The notes beneath the pieces are model-generated. The model did not search any database. It worked only from the letters and a program-made list of their open reading frames with translations, and was not told where the DNA came from. The translations under genes and the position numbers were made by a program. From Sphaerosporella brunnea (lineage: Eukaryota > Ascomycota > Pezizomycetes > Pezizales > Pyronemataceae): a stretch of DNA of 64,000 nt. Shown here one piece after another: positions 12,301-24,188 of the stretch. The stretch spans positions 36,878 through 100,877 of the forward strand of contig VXIS01000166.1 in NCBI GenBank assembly GCA_008704415.1, read 5' to 3'. Numbering within the stretch: the first letter of the stretch is position 1; every line of letters starts with the position of its first letter.

Positions 12301-15300
12301 CGGCTAAGGAATGAGGACAAAGTCTCGATCGAAAATAACGACGTCAAGGCGAGGTCGTAGAGGAGATCGGCTAACGAGGACGTATAGCCGATTCAACAAC
12401 GAGGGCGTCATAACGACGAGGAATGAGGCGGTAGAGGCGAAGCAATAACCACCAAGAACGAGGACATCGAGCAAATCCAAAAACGAGGAGACACAGGTAA
12501 GGCAATCAAGATGGCCGACGCACGAGGATGTAGAGGCGATCGAACATCAAGGCTGTAGGTGCCCGGGAATAACAACGATGAACAAGGACGCAAAGGCGGG
12601 TGCTAACGAGTGAATACTAAGAACCAGTGAGTGCTAGCAGATGAGATGGAATAGTGACCACCATGTAGCATCGAGCCAAAATGAAGAGATTGAGGTCATG
12701 CAATAAGGAAGACGTAGAGACCAGCGAATAGCGAGGATTTAGAGGGGAGGAACGAGGATGTAGAGGCGAGGGAAGAAGGACGATCGAGGAACGAGCGAAT
12801 ACTAGCAGGAAGTCAGCATTACCAGCAGAGAGGGGGCGCTAGCCATTCTCAAGTGCCGACCCAGAACGAGGACGTAGACGCCATGGAATGACAAGTACTT
12901 ACACGCGAACAAAGAACGAGGACGTAGATACTATTCAACAAATATGGCGTAGAGTCGAAGTAATGACGACGAACGAGGACCAACAGGCCATTGAAAAAAT
13001 AGGACGTAGAGGCGAAGTAATGACAGTGAACGAGGATGTACAGGCGAAACAATACCCACCCGGAACGAGGATATAGACCCAATCGAAAAACCGGGACGTA
13101 GATGTGACGTACTAGTAATGGCCGACGAACAACGACGTCGGGGCAAATTGATAACCCCAGGCGAGGAACGAGTGAATACCTGCAGTGAGTCAGTCTTAGT
13201 AGCATAGAGGGGTCCAGATCTGGTCAGATGGGTACCGACGTCTACACTCAATTTCGGAGAATGGATGGCATAGTAGTACAGCGAGGGAGAACGAGGGAAT
13301 AGGTGATCGAAAAACGATGATGTAAAGGCGTGAGAGTAACGACGAGGGAGGAACGAGGACGTAGAGGCGAGTAAATGGCGACGAGCGACGAATGAGTGAA
13401 TCCTAGACCTGACAGTATTATTCGTGCACAGGGATAGTAGGGTAGGCAGCGAAGGGTAGTTATGCGGGGACGTTGAGGCAAGCAGATCACGATTGCATAA
13501 AGCCATAGACTCACGAGGAGATAGGGTCGATCGATGAAGAAGCATGTACAGTCGAGAATAAACAACAAGCGAGGGACGAGGACATCAAGTCGTGGCAAAA
13601 CGTGGATGTAGAGGCGATGAAACAACGAGGACATCGAGACGAGGGAATAACGACGAACGAGGAATGAGCGAATCCTAGGAGTGATAGCATCCGTATAGGC
13701 GAGGGATAGTAGTCACCGAGGATGTTGAGGCGGCGGGATCACGGGGACATAGGGGCCATGAAGTAACGAGCATATATCGTTCAGAGATCAAGGGGTACGT
13801 CGAGGCAAGAAAACACGACGATCGAGATGCGAATCAATAGAGGCCATCGACAAACGAACCCGTAGAGTGGGGCGAAGTAATAATGCCGACCGAGCGACGA
13901 GGACATACAGATGTTTGGAAAATGAGGCCGTAGAGGAGAGGTCATAACGACGGCCGATGAACGGGGACATAGCGAGGAACGAGCCAATCCTAGCAGCGAC
14001 TCAGTATCAGCAGCAGAGATGGCGTAGTGGCGAGCGAATATTAGCCAGTTAGTAGTAGCCTGCGAGCAACGAGGAAGTAGAAGCGAACGAATAACGAGTC
14101 GGGGGAATAATGACAAGGCATGAGGGCACAACCGAGCGATTGACGAGGAAGCAGTGGAAAGAAACGAGCGAGGGCATCCTGGCAGCGAGTCTCCATTGAT
14201 TGCAGATAGGGAGTAGTAGCCGTCATGTAGAATTGAGACCGACTGTGCCTGTAGTGGCCATGCAATAGCGAGGCCATACAGGACAGCAAATAACGATGAG
14301 CGAGCTACGAGGACGTAGAGGAGATCGAATAACCAGACGTGGAGGCCAGGCAATCATGACGAGGAACGAGGACGTAGAGACGATGGATTAACAAGGACGC
14401 CGAGGCGACATAATAACGCCGGTAGATGAACGACGACATCGAGAGGAACGAGCAACGCGCGAATACTATCAACCAGTCAGTGTGTAGCAGAGAGGGCGCC
14501 GTGGACATAGCGGCAATCAAATAACCAGGACATAGCAGCGAGCGACCGAGTAGGACATAGATCCGAGGGAGGCGATCGAAAAACGAGGACGTGGAGGTGA
14601 CGGGATAGACTACCGTGGAAGGCGACCCAGGAACCAATGAATGCTAGGAGCCAGTCAGTATGAGTAGTAGTGTGGCAGTAGTAGTCATGGCGTAGCAGCG
14701 AGCAATAATGAGGACTTAGAGTCCATGATTTAGCGTCGAGCCAGGAAGGGGGACGCAGAGTCGAGGGATATTGGACGGGCGAGCAACGAGGACATAGAGG
14801 CGATCAAAAAATGAGCACGTATAGCCGACGGGAATACCGAGGACGTAGCGGCGAGGGAATGACGACGACGAGCGAGGAATAATGAAGACCGAGGAACGAC
14901 GAATACCGAACGGCGAGGAATCCGCAAATCCTAGAAGCGACAGTCTCAGTAGTGCAGCGGGATAGTAGCGAGCGAGGACATTGAGGCAAGCAGATTACGA
15001 GGACATAGCATGCAGATATCGATGATGGCAGCGGCTATGCGAGGGAATAACGACGAGCGACGAACGAGGATGTCGAGGCGCACGAATAAAGAGGACATAG
15101 AGGCCACTTAATAACGAGAATGTCGAGGCGCTCGATGACCGAAGACGTAGAGACGAACGATTAACGTAGTGGCGAACTTGTAACGACGAGCAAGGTATGA
15201 GGACATAGAAGCGAGCGAGGAATGAGCGAATGCTAGCAGTCAGTCAGCATTAGTTGCAGAGACGGAGTCGTAGAGAGCGTGTAATGGTGAGCGAGAACGA

Positions 15301-18300
15301 GGATATAGAGTCGATCGCAAAACGATGAGGTAGAGGCGATGAAATAAGGAGGGTGTTAGCTGCGAGGGAATCAACACAAGGATCGAGGACATCGAGGTGA
15401 TCGATTAATAAGAACATAGAGGAGCGGGAATAACGATAACCGCCGAACGACCGCATAGCAGCAAGTGAATGAGCGAATCCTCGCAGCAAGTCAGTATTGG
15501 TAGCAGAGAGCCATGGTGTATCGTCGAGCCAAAATGAGGACGTATAGAGGATCAATAAACAGGACACAGGAGCGAACATACAACGAGAACGTAGCGGTAA
15601 AAAGACGAGCGAATAATGAGCGACTCCTACAAGTCATAGTATCAGTGGTGGAGACAGATAGTATCGAAACAGGATGTTGCACCATGGAAATCACGAGGTC
15701 CATTTAGCAGCGAGCGATGGAGGAGGACATTGAGGCGAGCGAGCAAACAGGGTGCACAGGCGAACGAATAACGAGGCTGGGATAACAACGAGCGAGTAAA
15801 AGGACGTAGAGGGATGCAATAACGAGGTCGTTGAGGCGATCGAATGATGGAGACGTAGGGGCGATCGAAAAACGAGGACGTGGAGGCGACGGGATATTGA
15901 CTACCGTGGAAGGCGAGCGTGGAGGGAAGCATTGCTAAGAGCCAGTCAGTATGGGAAGCAAAGTGGGAGTAGTCGTCATCGCGTACTATCGAGCGACAAT
16001 GAGGACGTAGAGGCGACGCAGTAACCACGATTTCGCGTCGAGGAACGAAGGAGGACGTACAGGCGATCGACAAGTGAGGAGGTATAGGCGAGCGAAGACC
16101 GATGGCGTAGACGCGAGGGAATAACGACGGGAAACGATGACCTGGAGGCGTTCGAAAGATACGAACGTAGAAACGAAGAAATAATGAAGAGAGGCTGACA
16201 GCATCAGCAGTGCGGAGCAGCGGTAGCGAGCGAGGACGTACAGGAGACGATATCACGAGTACCCAGCAGCCAGAGATTGATAATGACTTAACAGCCAGCC
16301 AGCAGCAGTAAACGAGATGCAGTGATAGCCTCATCTAGTATCTAGTCAAAATGAGGACATGGAGCCCATTGAATACCCGGGAACTAGAGGCGATCGAAAG
16401 ACAAGGACTTAGAGGGAAACGAATAACGATGATGAAGAGGGGAAGGAATAACGAGGAGGTAGAGGGGAAGCAATAACGACGAGCGAGGAAGGAGGACTTA
16501 GAGCCGAGCGAGGACCCAGCGAATACTCGCAGCCTGTTACCATTAGTGTCAGAGGTGGAGTAGTAGAGAGCTAGTAGTAGCGACCGAGAACGAGTACATC
16601 GAGCCGATCAAAAACGAGCACATCGAGGCGCGGGAATAAGAACGACCGACGAAGGAGGGCGTATCAAGGAGTCAATGAGCGAATCCTGGCAGCGAGTCAG
16701 TGTTAGTTGCAGCGAGGGAGTAATAGCTATAGTGTATTTTTTCGAGCTAGTAGAGGCGAACGAATAAGGAGCACGTAGAGACGATCAAAAAATGAAAACG
16801 AAGAGGCCAAACGATGATCGGGTAACGAGCGAGTCCTACAAGTGACAGTATCCGTAGGGGAGAGAAGTAGTAGCGAGTGAGGATATTGCGCCGAGGAAAT
16901 CCCGACGACGCTATAGCAGCGGACGAACAGCAGAACATTGAGGCCGGGGAGCAACGCGGACAGAAATGTGATCGAACAAAGAGAACGTAGAGGCCTTCGA
17001 AAGACGAGGACATAGCGGAGATCGAATACGAGGCTCTCGAGGATGTAGAGGTGCTGCAAGAACGAGTGTGTACAGGCGCGGGAATAACGATGATCCAGGC
17101 AACGTGGATCCGATCGAAAAACGAGGATGCAGAGGGGAATGGATACTCACGAGCGAGGAATGAGAGGATCCTAAAAGTCACAGGAATAGTAGTGGAGGAG
17201 GATAGTTACGAGCCAGTCGTTGAAGGCGAGGACGTACAGGCAAGGAGATTATGAGGATATAGCAGCCAGAGGTCGATGCTGATATAGAGGCGAGGCGCGG
17301 GAATAACGTGGAGCGCCGAACGAGGACGTTGAGGTGCACGAATAACGTGGACATGGAGTCCAATTGATAACGAAGAGAAAGGAATGAGAACATAGAGGCG
17401 AGCGAAGAACGACAGTATACTAGCAGCCAAGAAATAGCAGTAGGAGAGATGGAGTTGTAGAGAGCGAGTAGTAGCGAGGGGGTAATGACGAGAGAGAACG
17501 AGGTCCCAGAGTCGATCGAAATACGTTCAGGTAGATGCGATCAAATATCGAGGACGTAGCTGCGGGGGAATCAACACCAGGAACTAGGATAGCGCGGTGA
17601 TCGAATACCGATGGCATAGACGCGAGTGAATCAGCGAATCGTCGCAGCGTGTCAGTATTAGTAGCAGAGAGACAGTAATGGCCATAGTGTGTTGTCGACC
17701 CAGAATGAGGACGTAGAGGCAATCGATACCGAGAACGCAGAGGCGAACGGATCTCGAGCAGGTACAGGCGGTCGAAAAAAGAGAACTTAGATGCAAAAGG
17801 ACGAACCAGTAAAGACCGAATCCTACAAGCCACAGTATCAGTAGTGGAGACGGAGAGTAGCGAGCGAGGATGTTGCGCCAAGGATATCACGAAGACATTA
17901 TCGCAGCGAGCCATCGAGGAGGACACTGAGGCAAGGGAGTAACGACGACGTAGAGGCGATCGAACAGAGAGGATGTAGACGCGAATGGATAAAGACGACC
18001 GAGGTGAAGTGGTGGCGACGAGCAAGGGGGATACTAGCAGCCAGTCAGTAGTAGCAGCAGAAATGCAGTGATAGCCATCGTGTAGTATCGAGCCAAAATG
18101 AGAACATAGAGGCCATGGAATCACGGTGACTGCGAGGCGATCGAACGACAAGGACATAGAGGCGGACGAATACCGAAGATGTAGAGGGGAAGGAATCAAG
18201 TAGACGGAGTGGTGATGTATTAACGACGAGCGAGGAACGACGACATCGAGGCTATTAATCGAGGAACGAGGACATGGAGGCGAGCGTGGAACGCGCAGAG

Positions 18301-19080
18301 GCTGCCAGCCAGTCAGCATTATTAGTAGCGAGAGAGAGTAATACAGACTGCGTAGTAGCGAGCGAGAATGAGCACCGATAGACGATCAAAAAACGATTAG
18401 GTCGAGGCAATCAATCAAAGTGGATATAGCTTGCGAGGGAATCAACACAAGGAATTGGACTGCGAGGTGATCGAATACGAGGACATCGAAGCGTGGGAAT
18501 ACCTACGCCCAACGAACGAGGGCACAGCGGCGAGTAAATGAGGGAATCCCCGCAGCGAGTGGTGTTTGTAGCAGACAGGTAGTAATCGCAATGGTGCATG
18601 TTGGAGGCAGAATGAGGACGTAAAGGGAGATTGAAGAATGACAACGTGGAGGCAAAAAGAGGAGCGGGTTGTAAGCGAAGCCTACAAGTGACAGTGTCAG
18701 CAGGGAAAAGGGATAGTAGCGAGTGAGGATATTGCATCAAGGAACTCACGAGGACGTTATGGCAGCGAGCGATAGAGGAGGACATTGAGGCGGGTGTGCA
18801 ACGAGAACGTACGGGTCAACGAATCAAGACGATAGTTAGACGATGGCATAGAGGAGATCGAATAACAAGCATGTAGAGGGGCTGGAATAACGATGAGCGA
18901 GCAACAAGGATGTTGAGGGATGCAATGCCGAAGACGTTGAGGTAATCAAAAATCGAGGATGTAGAGCCGAATGTATACGACCACATCAAGGGGAGGGAAT
19001 AACGAGAGGACGGGGCGGCGAGCGCGAACTGCAGAGGCGGTTGAAAAACGAGCGAGGGACGAGGACATTGCGACACGCGA
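12300..19080 (+). repeat. Degenerate minisatellite with higher-order units
   Basis: The tract is built from variants of a unit of roughly 25 bases with consensus near AACGAGGACGTAGAGGCGA, often followed by ATCGAA or ATAACGACGAGCG. Superimposed is a longer recurrent module, typically containing GCGAATCCTAGCAG then a GTCAGTATTAGTAGCAGAG-like stretch. Larger blocks recur: matching series begin near 15472, 16677, 17640 and 18535, about 0.9-1.2 kb apart, and 14575-14750 matches 15865-16045. The minus strand stays open for long stretches (up to 299 codons at 17420-18319), but the peptides are low-complexity S/R/P/L repeats. It is best read as non-coding satellite DNA. Confidence 0.8.
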
Positions 19081-20022
19081 TGGACGAGCGACCCCTAGCC
19101 ACGGGAGGACAGCGGCTGGAGAGTAGAAGGCAGCGAGTCGTATTGAGCGAGAACTAGGTATTGAGCGAACGACAAGTGAGGAACGATGACTGTCAGGGGA
19201 CGGAGGAATGAGGACGTGGAAGTAAGCGATGTAACAGTGAACCCTAAAGCCCGTAAGTAGTAGTGCTGGGACAGAGTCGGCGGGAGCCAGCAGCAGCGGA
19301 GGACAAACCTGGACGCAGAGGAGACGGATTGAGCAGGACATCGTGGCGAGGAATGACTGTCGAACCGCCAACAAGGAGTGGGTAGGAGTCAGTACAGATG
19401 CTGCGGCGAGGTAGAGAAGAGCTGTGACCATCACAGCCAGCCGGCAAACGAGGAGCAAGCGAGTAGCGGCAGCGGGCCAGCACGAGAGACGAACAAACGC
19501 GTATCGACAGCCGGGTTCGAGATGAGCCAGCAATGGCGATGTGTTGGCGTGCGGGGACGAGTAGACACTGCGGAAGTAGAGGGGCGTACGAAACGAGGAC
19601 GTAGAGGCGGGGGATGAGCGAACTCGAGAAACCCGGGGTCAGCAAGAGCCAGCGAGAAGCAGTGAAAGGCAATATCGGATAGGAATAGAATGCTGCAGAC
19701 GCAAGGCGGAAAGGTGGAGAAGAGGCGGAGCAGGAGCGGTGTCGAGAAACGCAGCGAGACGCCAGCAGGAACGGGGTCAGTAGCCGATGGCGGATTGCCC
19801 GTCCGAAGCCGCGCCGAACCGTATTGCCGTGATTAGTGCTACGCGTGTGCTGCGAACTTTCTGTGCTCTGTGTACCTCCGGTGTCGGTCCGGCAACCGAA
19901 ACGCCCAAAGGAGGCACTGCATCCGGCCAAAGGTCAGCACGTGTTGTCAATCAGAGTTGGCGATCAACACGCCAGCATGGTCAAATGGTTCGGACGTGAA
20001 CTACGGCCGCAAGGTCCCCCGT
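19081..20022. other. Edge of the minisatellite and unassigned sequence
   Basis: Minisatellite words fade out by about 19.7 kb. The purine bias ends near 19.8 kb and the sequence becomes mixed. A 228-codon minus frame (19244-19930) crosses the edge but lacks recognisable motifs. Confidence 0.3.
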
Positions 20023-20629
20023 TCATGCCCCGGTGCAATCGTTTGTGTTTTTTGTCTTCAACCGCTGCGAACATTGACAAACTTTAATGCCGGAGCGCCG
20101 AATACAAGTGCACGTGAGATTTTTTCTTTCGATTCGGAGCTCGCTGCGTTGCACTCGTGACGGCCACCGAACAAGCAAGCGGCGGCGAGTGAGCGGAATT
20201 GACGGCTGCTTCGTTGGCATGCGCCACCGGTGGCTGACCAACACAGGCAAAACAGGCGAATGCGCCACATTTTTCTGCGCATCCAGCTCCATAAGGTAGT
20301 GAGTGATCCATGATGATGCACGGCCTTCAGTCCATTGAATGAATGAACTATGAGATTCCTTTGCCACACAGTGAGCCATGCAGCGCATTGTGGATTCACT
20401 TGTTTCGATTGCCCCACCAATTGTTGAGTTGCGCAACATCCCCCACAAACCGCCATGCGGGTTTGACCTTGCGGCGTGAGATGGGCAGGCCATCGCTGGA
20501 CGGTGTAGCCAGCAGCACCACGGCTGACTCCATCTCATCCAGGGGCCGTTGTTCTGCTATTTGCCCACCAACCTGCTTCTTCCATCCACAGGGAGCAGTC
20601 ACAGCTTCCCGCACTTCGCAGTCCAACAC
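20023..20629 (-). pseudogene. Possible decayed minus-strand gene, unknown family
   Basis: Three overlapping minus frames (20396-20629, 20058-20456 and 20023-20538) have protein-like composition. A good-looking stretch in the first (residues about 28-75, around LPISRRKVKPAWRFVGD) appears to continue in another frame. That suggests a frameshifted gene remnant rather than three genes. No family is recognised. The right part overlaps the start of a CT-rich repeat, where the peptide becomes low complexity. Confidence 0.25.
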
Positions 20630-20895
20630 CTCCTCCTTATTTCATCCACCGCGAGCAGTTACAGCTTCCCAACACTTACCTCTTCAACGCCTCCTCCTTC
20701 TTCATCCATTGACACCTCTTCTTCCTTCATTCATCAACACCTCCTTCTCCTTCATCCATCGTCACAGCGTCCCATCACTTCCTACTTCAACCCATCCCGC
20801 TGCTTTCATCCAGCGAGAACACTGACCGCTTCCCACCACTGACCACTTCCAAACCTCCTTCTTCTGTCATCCGCCGGCACCCTCACAGCTTTTAA
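20581..20895 (+). repeat. CT-rich degenerate repeat, unit about 60 bp
   Basis: Recurrent phrases such as AGCAGTCACAGCTTCCC (20594, 20656, with variants near 20760, 20815 and 20878) alternate with CTCCTCCTTCTTCATCCA. About five degenerate units are visible. The + frames across it are low complexity and not supported as genes. Confidence 0.6.
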
Positions 20896-21719
20896 ACACT
20901 GACAATTCCAGGACGTCCCGCTACTTTTATCTACTTAAAGCTTCCCAACATCTACCAGCCATCGCCCCATGGCCCCCTTCCACCGCCCTCCACTTCTCAG
21001 AAAACAAAGGACAGCTTTACCCCTAATGAACATTGGCAGCTGACTGTGGGCTTGAATCATACCTCAAAAAGTCAACTTCTCGTCCATCAGCAACCATCGC
21101 GCGCCGCCAGAACCAGCTCCTGTAACAGCTTCACGTCGTCGAATCGCTGGGCACACACCCTCAACAATCACTATTGGTGATGATGGCTGAGAATACAATC
21201 ATTTCCTTCAAGACAGACCTGATGTTGGTGCTTTGACCCCAGTCTGAAGTTGAACATCGCTGATGAAATAAAGCTGGGTGAAGGGATTTTATTTGAACCC
21301 CTGAAAAGTTGTCTTATCGAGCTCCGATGAGCTTGAGCGTCGCAATCGTGGTCCTAAGGTCATGATTACCCCCGCAACACAGTTGTTGAGTCTGTTCAGT
21401 CGGCGTGGTGTGTTGAAGAGAGTTTATGACATCGTACGCATAATCCTCACTGAGTGAATTGTTCTGTGGTGTTCATGACTGACATCATCCCCGGCAACCA
21501 TCAGTGAAATGAAACTTAAACGAAAAACATTTGGTACCACACTCACCATATTTTATTTATGTCGCGACGAGAAATTAGTGATCAAGGGGCCACATGGCAG
21601 CCTACAAGAGCTGGTGACGCACATACAAGGTTTGTTATCAATTCAAACCTTGTTTGCCGCGTTGTTGAAAGTAACATGCAGTAGTTTGGGTTGAAAACTC
21701 AACCCGCAGCGAAAACACC
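20896..21719. other. Unassigned sequence upstream of hypothetical genes
   Basis: No gene or clear repeat is seen. The only frame of note is 21509-21694 (+, 61 codons), with no motif. Confidence 0.3.
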
Positions 21720-22723
21720 ATGTCCGCCATAGACAGGGTCCGACGATTAACTGACAGTCTATCCCAAAAGCCGCAACCGGCGCTATCATCTGTGACCGCG
21801 GACATCCGCAGACTTTGGGTCGAGTGGAACACGCCTAAGGACTTTGCGTCGAGTGGAACACACTTGAAGGAGCTGAAGAATATGACTCGGCCGTGTGGAA
21901 TATTCAGCGAACAAAATTTCTGGAATACGGCGGCTAAGAGTTCGGGACGTGGCTCATTGGCGGTGCGGCCCAGTAGTTGTTTGCGATATGGCGACTCCAT
22001 CTCCTAGTCCTCAGACGGTTGGTGCTCACTGGTACTCTCGTGCATGCGTTTGGCTTTGGATTTAATTATGATGCTACTTGCAGTGACACCCTGCCTCCGT
22101 TGGGTACCGGAAGCCACAGAATCCAAATTGGCCAGGTCGTACTCTACCCAGAAGCGATTCCAAGATTGTTTCCACTCAACAATGATCCCTCTGAGGACGC
22201 AACACGTCTATTCGCGGACACGGACTTCGCTATCCGAGAGGCTCTTCCTCCAAGCGAAAACTCTTGCAGCACTTTGCTTGCATTTGCGATGTTCAGCTAT
22301 GCTGAGGATGCCGCGAGCATGTGGATTGAAGTGCTAACCCTCGGCGGAATCAAAAAAAATAAACTCAATCTCCAAGGTGATTCGAAACGGTTGCGGTTGG
22401 AGAGAGCCGGCAGTTTGAGCGTTGGATCATCTGGCCCTGTGGCGGATCCATTGGTAGAGATTGAGCGAATGCGTGCTCTTACAATGCACTCTGTCGTGAG
22501 AGGAGGTGTGGATGAGAGGTACAACTTCCGCCTGAGAAAGCGAACGCTCGAAAGAACCAATCTTTCCCAAGGACTTCAGCGCAGACGACCTCTTCATCCC
22601 GGAACCAGCATCAGTGCAGGAGGGGTGGTGGCTAGGGGCTCTTTTGGTGTTTTTTTGCGATCGGTGCGGAGGCATGAAGGTACATTAGCACTCTCTCCTC
22701 TCGTTCTAGAACTACCCTGCTGA
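21720..22723 (+). CDS. Hypothetical gene, frame-broken
   Basis: Two overlapping + frames look like parts of one gene. Frame 21720-22004 starts MSAIDRVRRLTDSL and ends in TAG (22005-22007). Frame 21977-22723 has protein-like sequence from about residue 25 (around GFNYDATCSDTLPPLG) to its end, and is rich in acidic and hydrophobic alternation without any recognised domain. They are in different frames, so a shift or an unseen intron lies near 22.0 kb. The second frame ends in TGA at 22721, just before a splice-acceptor-like TTTTTCCTACAG at 22725-22736, which could lead into the next reading frame. It may therefore be the upstream exon of the gene at 22.74 kb. Function unknown. Confidence 0.4.
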
Positions 22724-22740
22724 TTTTTCCTACAGCACAA

Positions 22741-23628
22741 GTGACCACCTTTCCAAGAATCAACCCGAAAAATTTCTATGCGATCACGGCTTGCGATGTA
22801 CTCAATGATACCCCTCTACCATCGATCCCTCCTGCGGGAGGTCGTGTGGTGAGCTCGGGAGCACTAGATGTTTTGGCTCGCATTCATCTCCTATTATCCG
22901 ATTACGCCCTTGAAATGTTGATTACAAAACGCACGTCGATGCTGGCCCAGCTCAGGGAGCTTGACGAACAGTTCAACGTGGCTTGCGTGGGGACTCAACA
23001 TCTTTGCAAATTGTGTACAGATTTGCGCGGCTGGCGCGAAGTCTAGGCCCTCTTTGAGGTCGATCCCCGGTGGAGCTGGTTTACCGACCACCACACGTGG
23101 TAGTCGAACACCGCCATCAGGGAGAAGATGTAGCTGTTGGGAATATCCGTCAGTATTACGCTCAAGGTCTTGCGCGTCCGAGATCTACTCCCGCGAGAGA
23201 AAGTCTTCAAGGAAGGTGCTACCACCCACCTGACCGGTGGGACCGTGGACCGTTGCCAAGTGCTGGCGTATTTCAAGCGGACCACAATCGCGGCGCAACA
23301 GTTCAACGAATCCACAGCAGTCATCAACGTCTGCGAACATCGCTTGGTGTGGCCTGTCGACGAAGAGGAACACATGGTGCAAGCCCGTGATTCGGGACGC
23401 GCAGTCCTCGTGGCAGGGCCCACCAGCCTAGACGTTGTCGGGATGTTTGTTACTCCATGGACAGAGGAGCAAAATATTGCCGTTGATACCAGAAGGCTAC
23501 CGAGAACACTAGGAATGATGATTCCTCAGAGCATCCTTTTGACACAGATCGCCGAGGCGACGGGATGGGAATGGACAATTAGCTAGCTTGCGCGATATGA
23601 GGTCTTTTTTTACCTTTGTTTCTTTGTT
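22741..23628 (+). CDS. Hypothetical gene with three in-frame TAG codons
   Basis: One reading frame runs from 22741 to 23583 (281 codons) with exactly three interruptions, all TAG: 23044-23046, 23101-23103 and 23131-23133. It has no TAA or TGA. Random sequence of this length would hold about 13 stops of mixed type. Both halves have protein-like composition, including WREV just before the first TAG and LLGISVSITLKVLRVRDLL after the third. A further TAG follows at 23584-23586, and the frame then runs to TGA at 23626-23628. If TAG is sense, TGA is the terminator. The peptide upstream of the first TAG contains a possible helical stretch (about residues 40-80). No known domain was recognised. Alternatives are a pseudogene with three CAG-to-TAG changes, or short introns; no consistent splice pairs were seen. 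Confidence 0.55.
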
Positions 23629-24188
23629 TGAATTTGTTTTTTTTTCCTTGGTGGATCGATAAAAGCTGTTGGTGTGGCAACCGGCCACTGGAGCACTTTG
23701 TGGGGTACCCGTATCGTCGTGCAAATTGATTTTATCAGTGGGGAACTGATAATGGGCCAACGCTGATGTAGTGAGTGACGAGCTCATTTTGCTCTGGAAT
23801 TACTAGTCACAGGCTACCAAGCAGTGCAGGCCGACGTGCGTCTCACCGTAGGTAGAATGTCTGTATGTTGATTTCACCGTGTCGAAGTTGATGTTGTCCT
23901 GTACGGACGTCGGGGTCAGTGCGAGATCATACAGGTTCATCGCGACCTTAGCAGCGTCGGTCTGGCGACGGCGTGGCGTTACCCGAAGCGGCAACTCACG
24001 TCAAATGAACGTCACTGAGTTTCGCTGACCGGTGCTGGAAGTCAGTTTCAACCCCCCACCCCCGCCAAAGTTAGACCTCCCACCCCATTTGCCTCCCTCC
24101 CACCTTACCGACGACCCCTCGACGCCTTCCGCTTGCTCGCCGGGTTTTCTTGGTGCCTGCTGTGAACAACCAGTAGCCTCCTGCCACG
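23629..24188. other. Intergenic region and CT-rich leader
   Basis: No gene is supported. From about 24040 the + strand is pyrimidine-rich (several C runs and CCTCCC words) up to the ATG at 24189. This resembles a 5' leader or core promoter of the downstream gene. No TATA box was identified. Confidence 0.35.

Noticed and set aside
17420..18319. A 299-codon minus frame and similar long frames at 12.9-19.9 kb
   Set aside because: Low-complexity S/R/P/L peptides arise from the minisatellite; no domain and no unique sequence.
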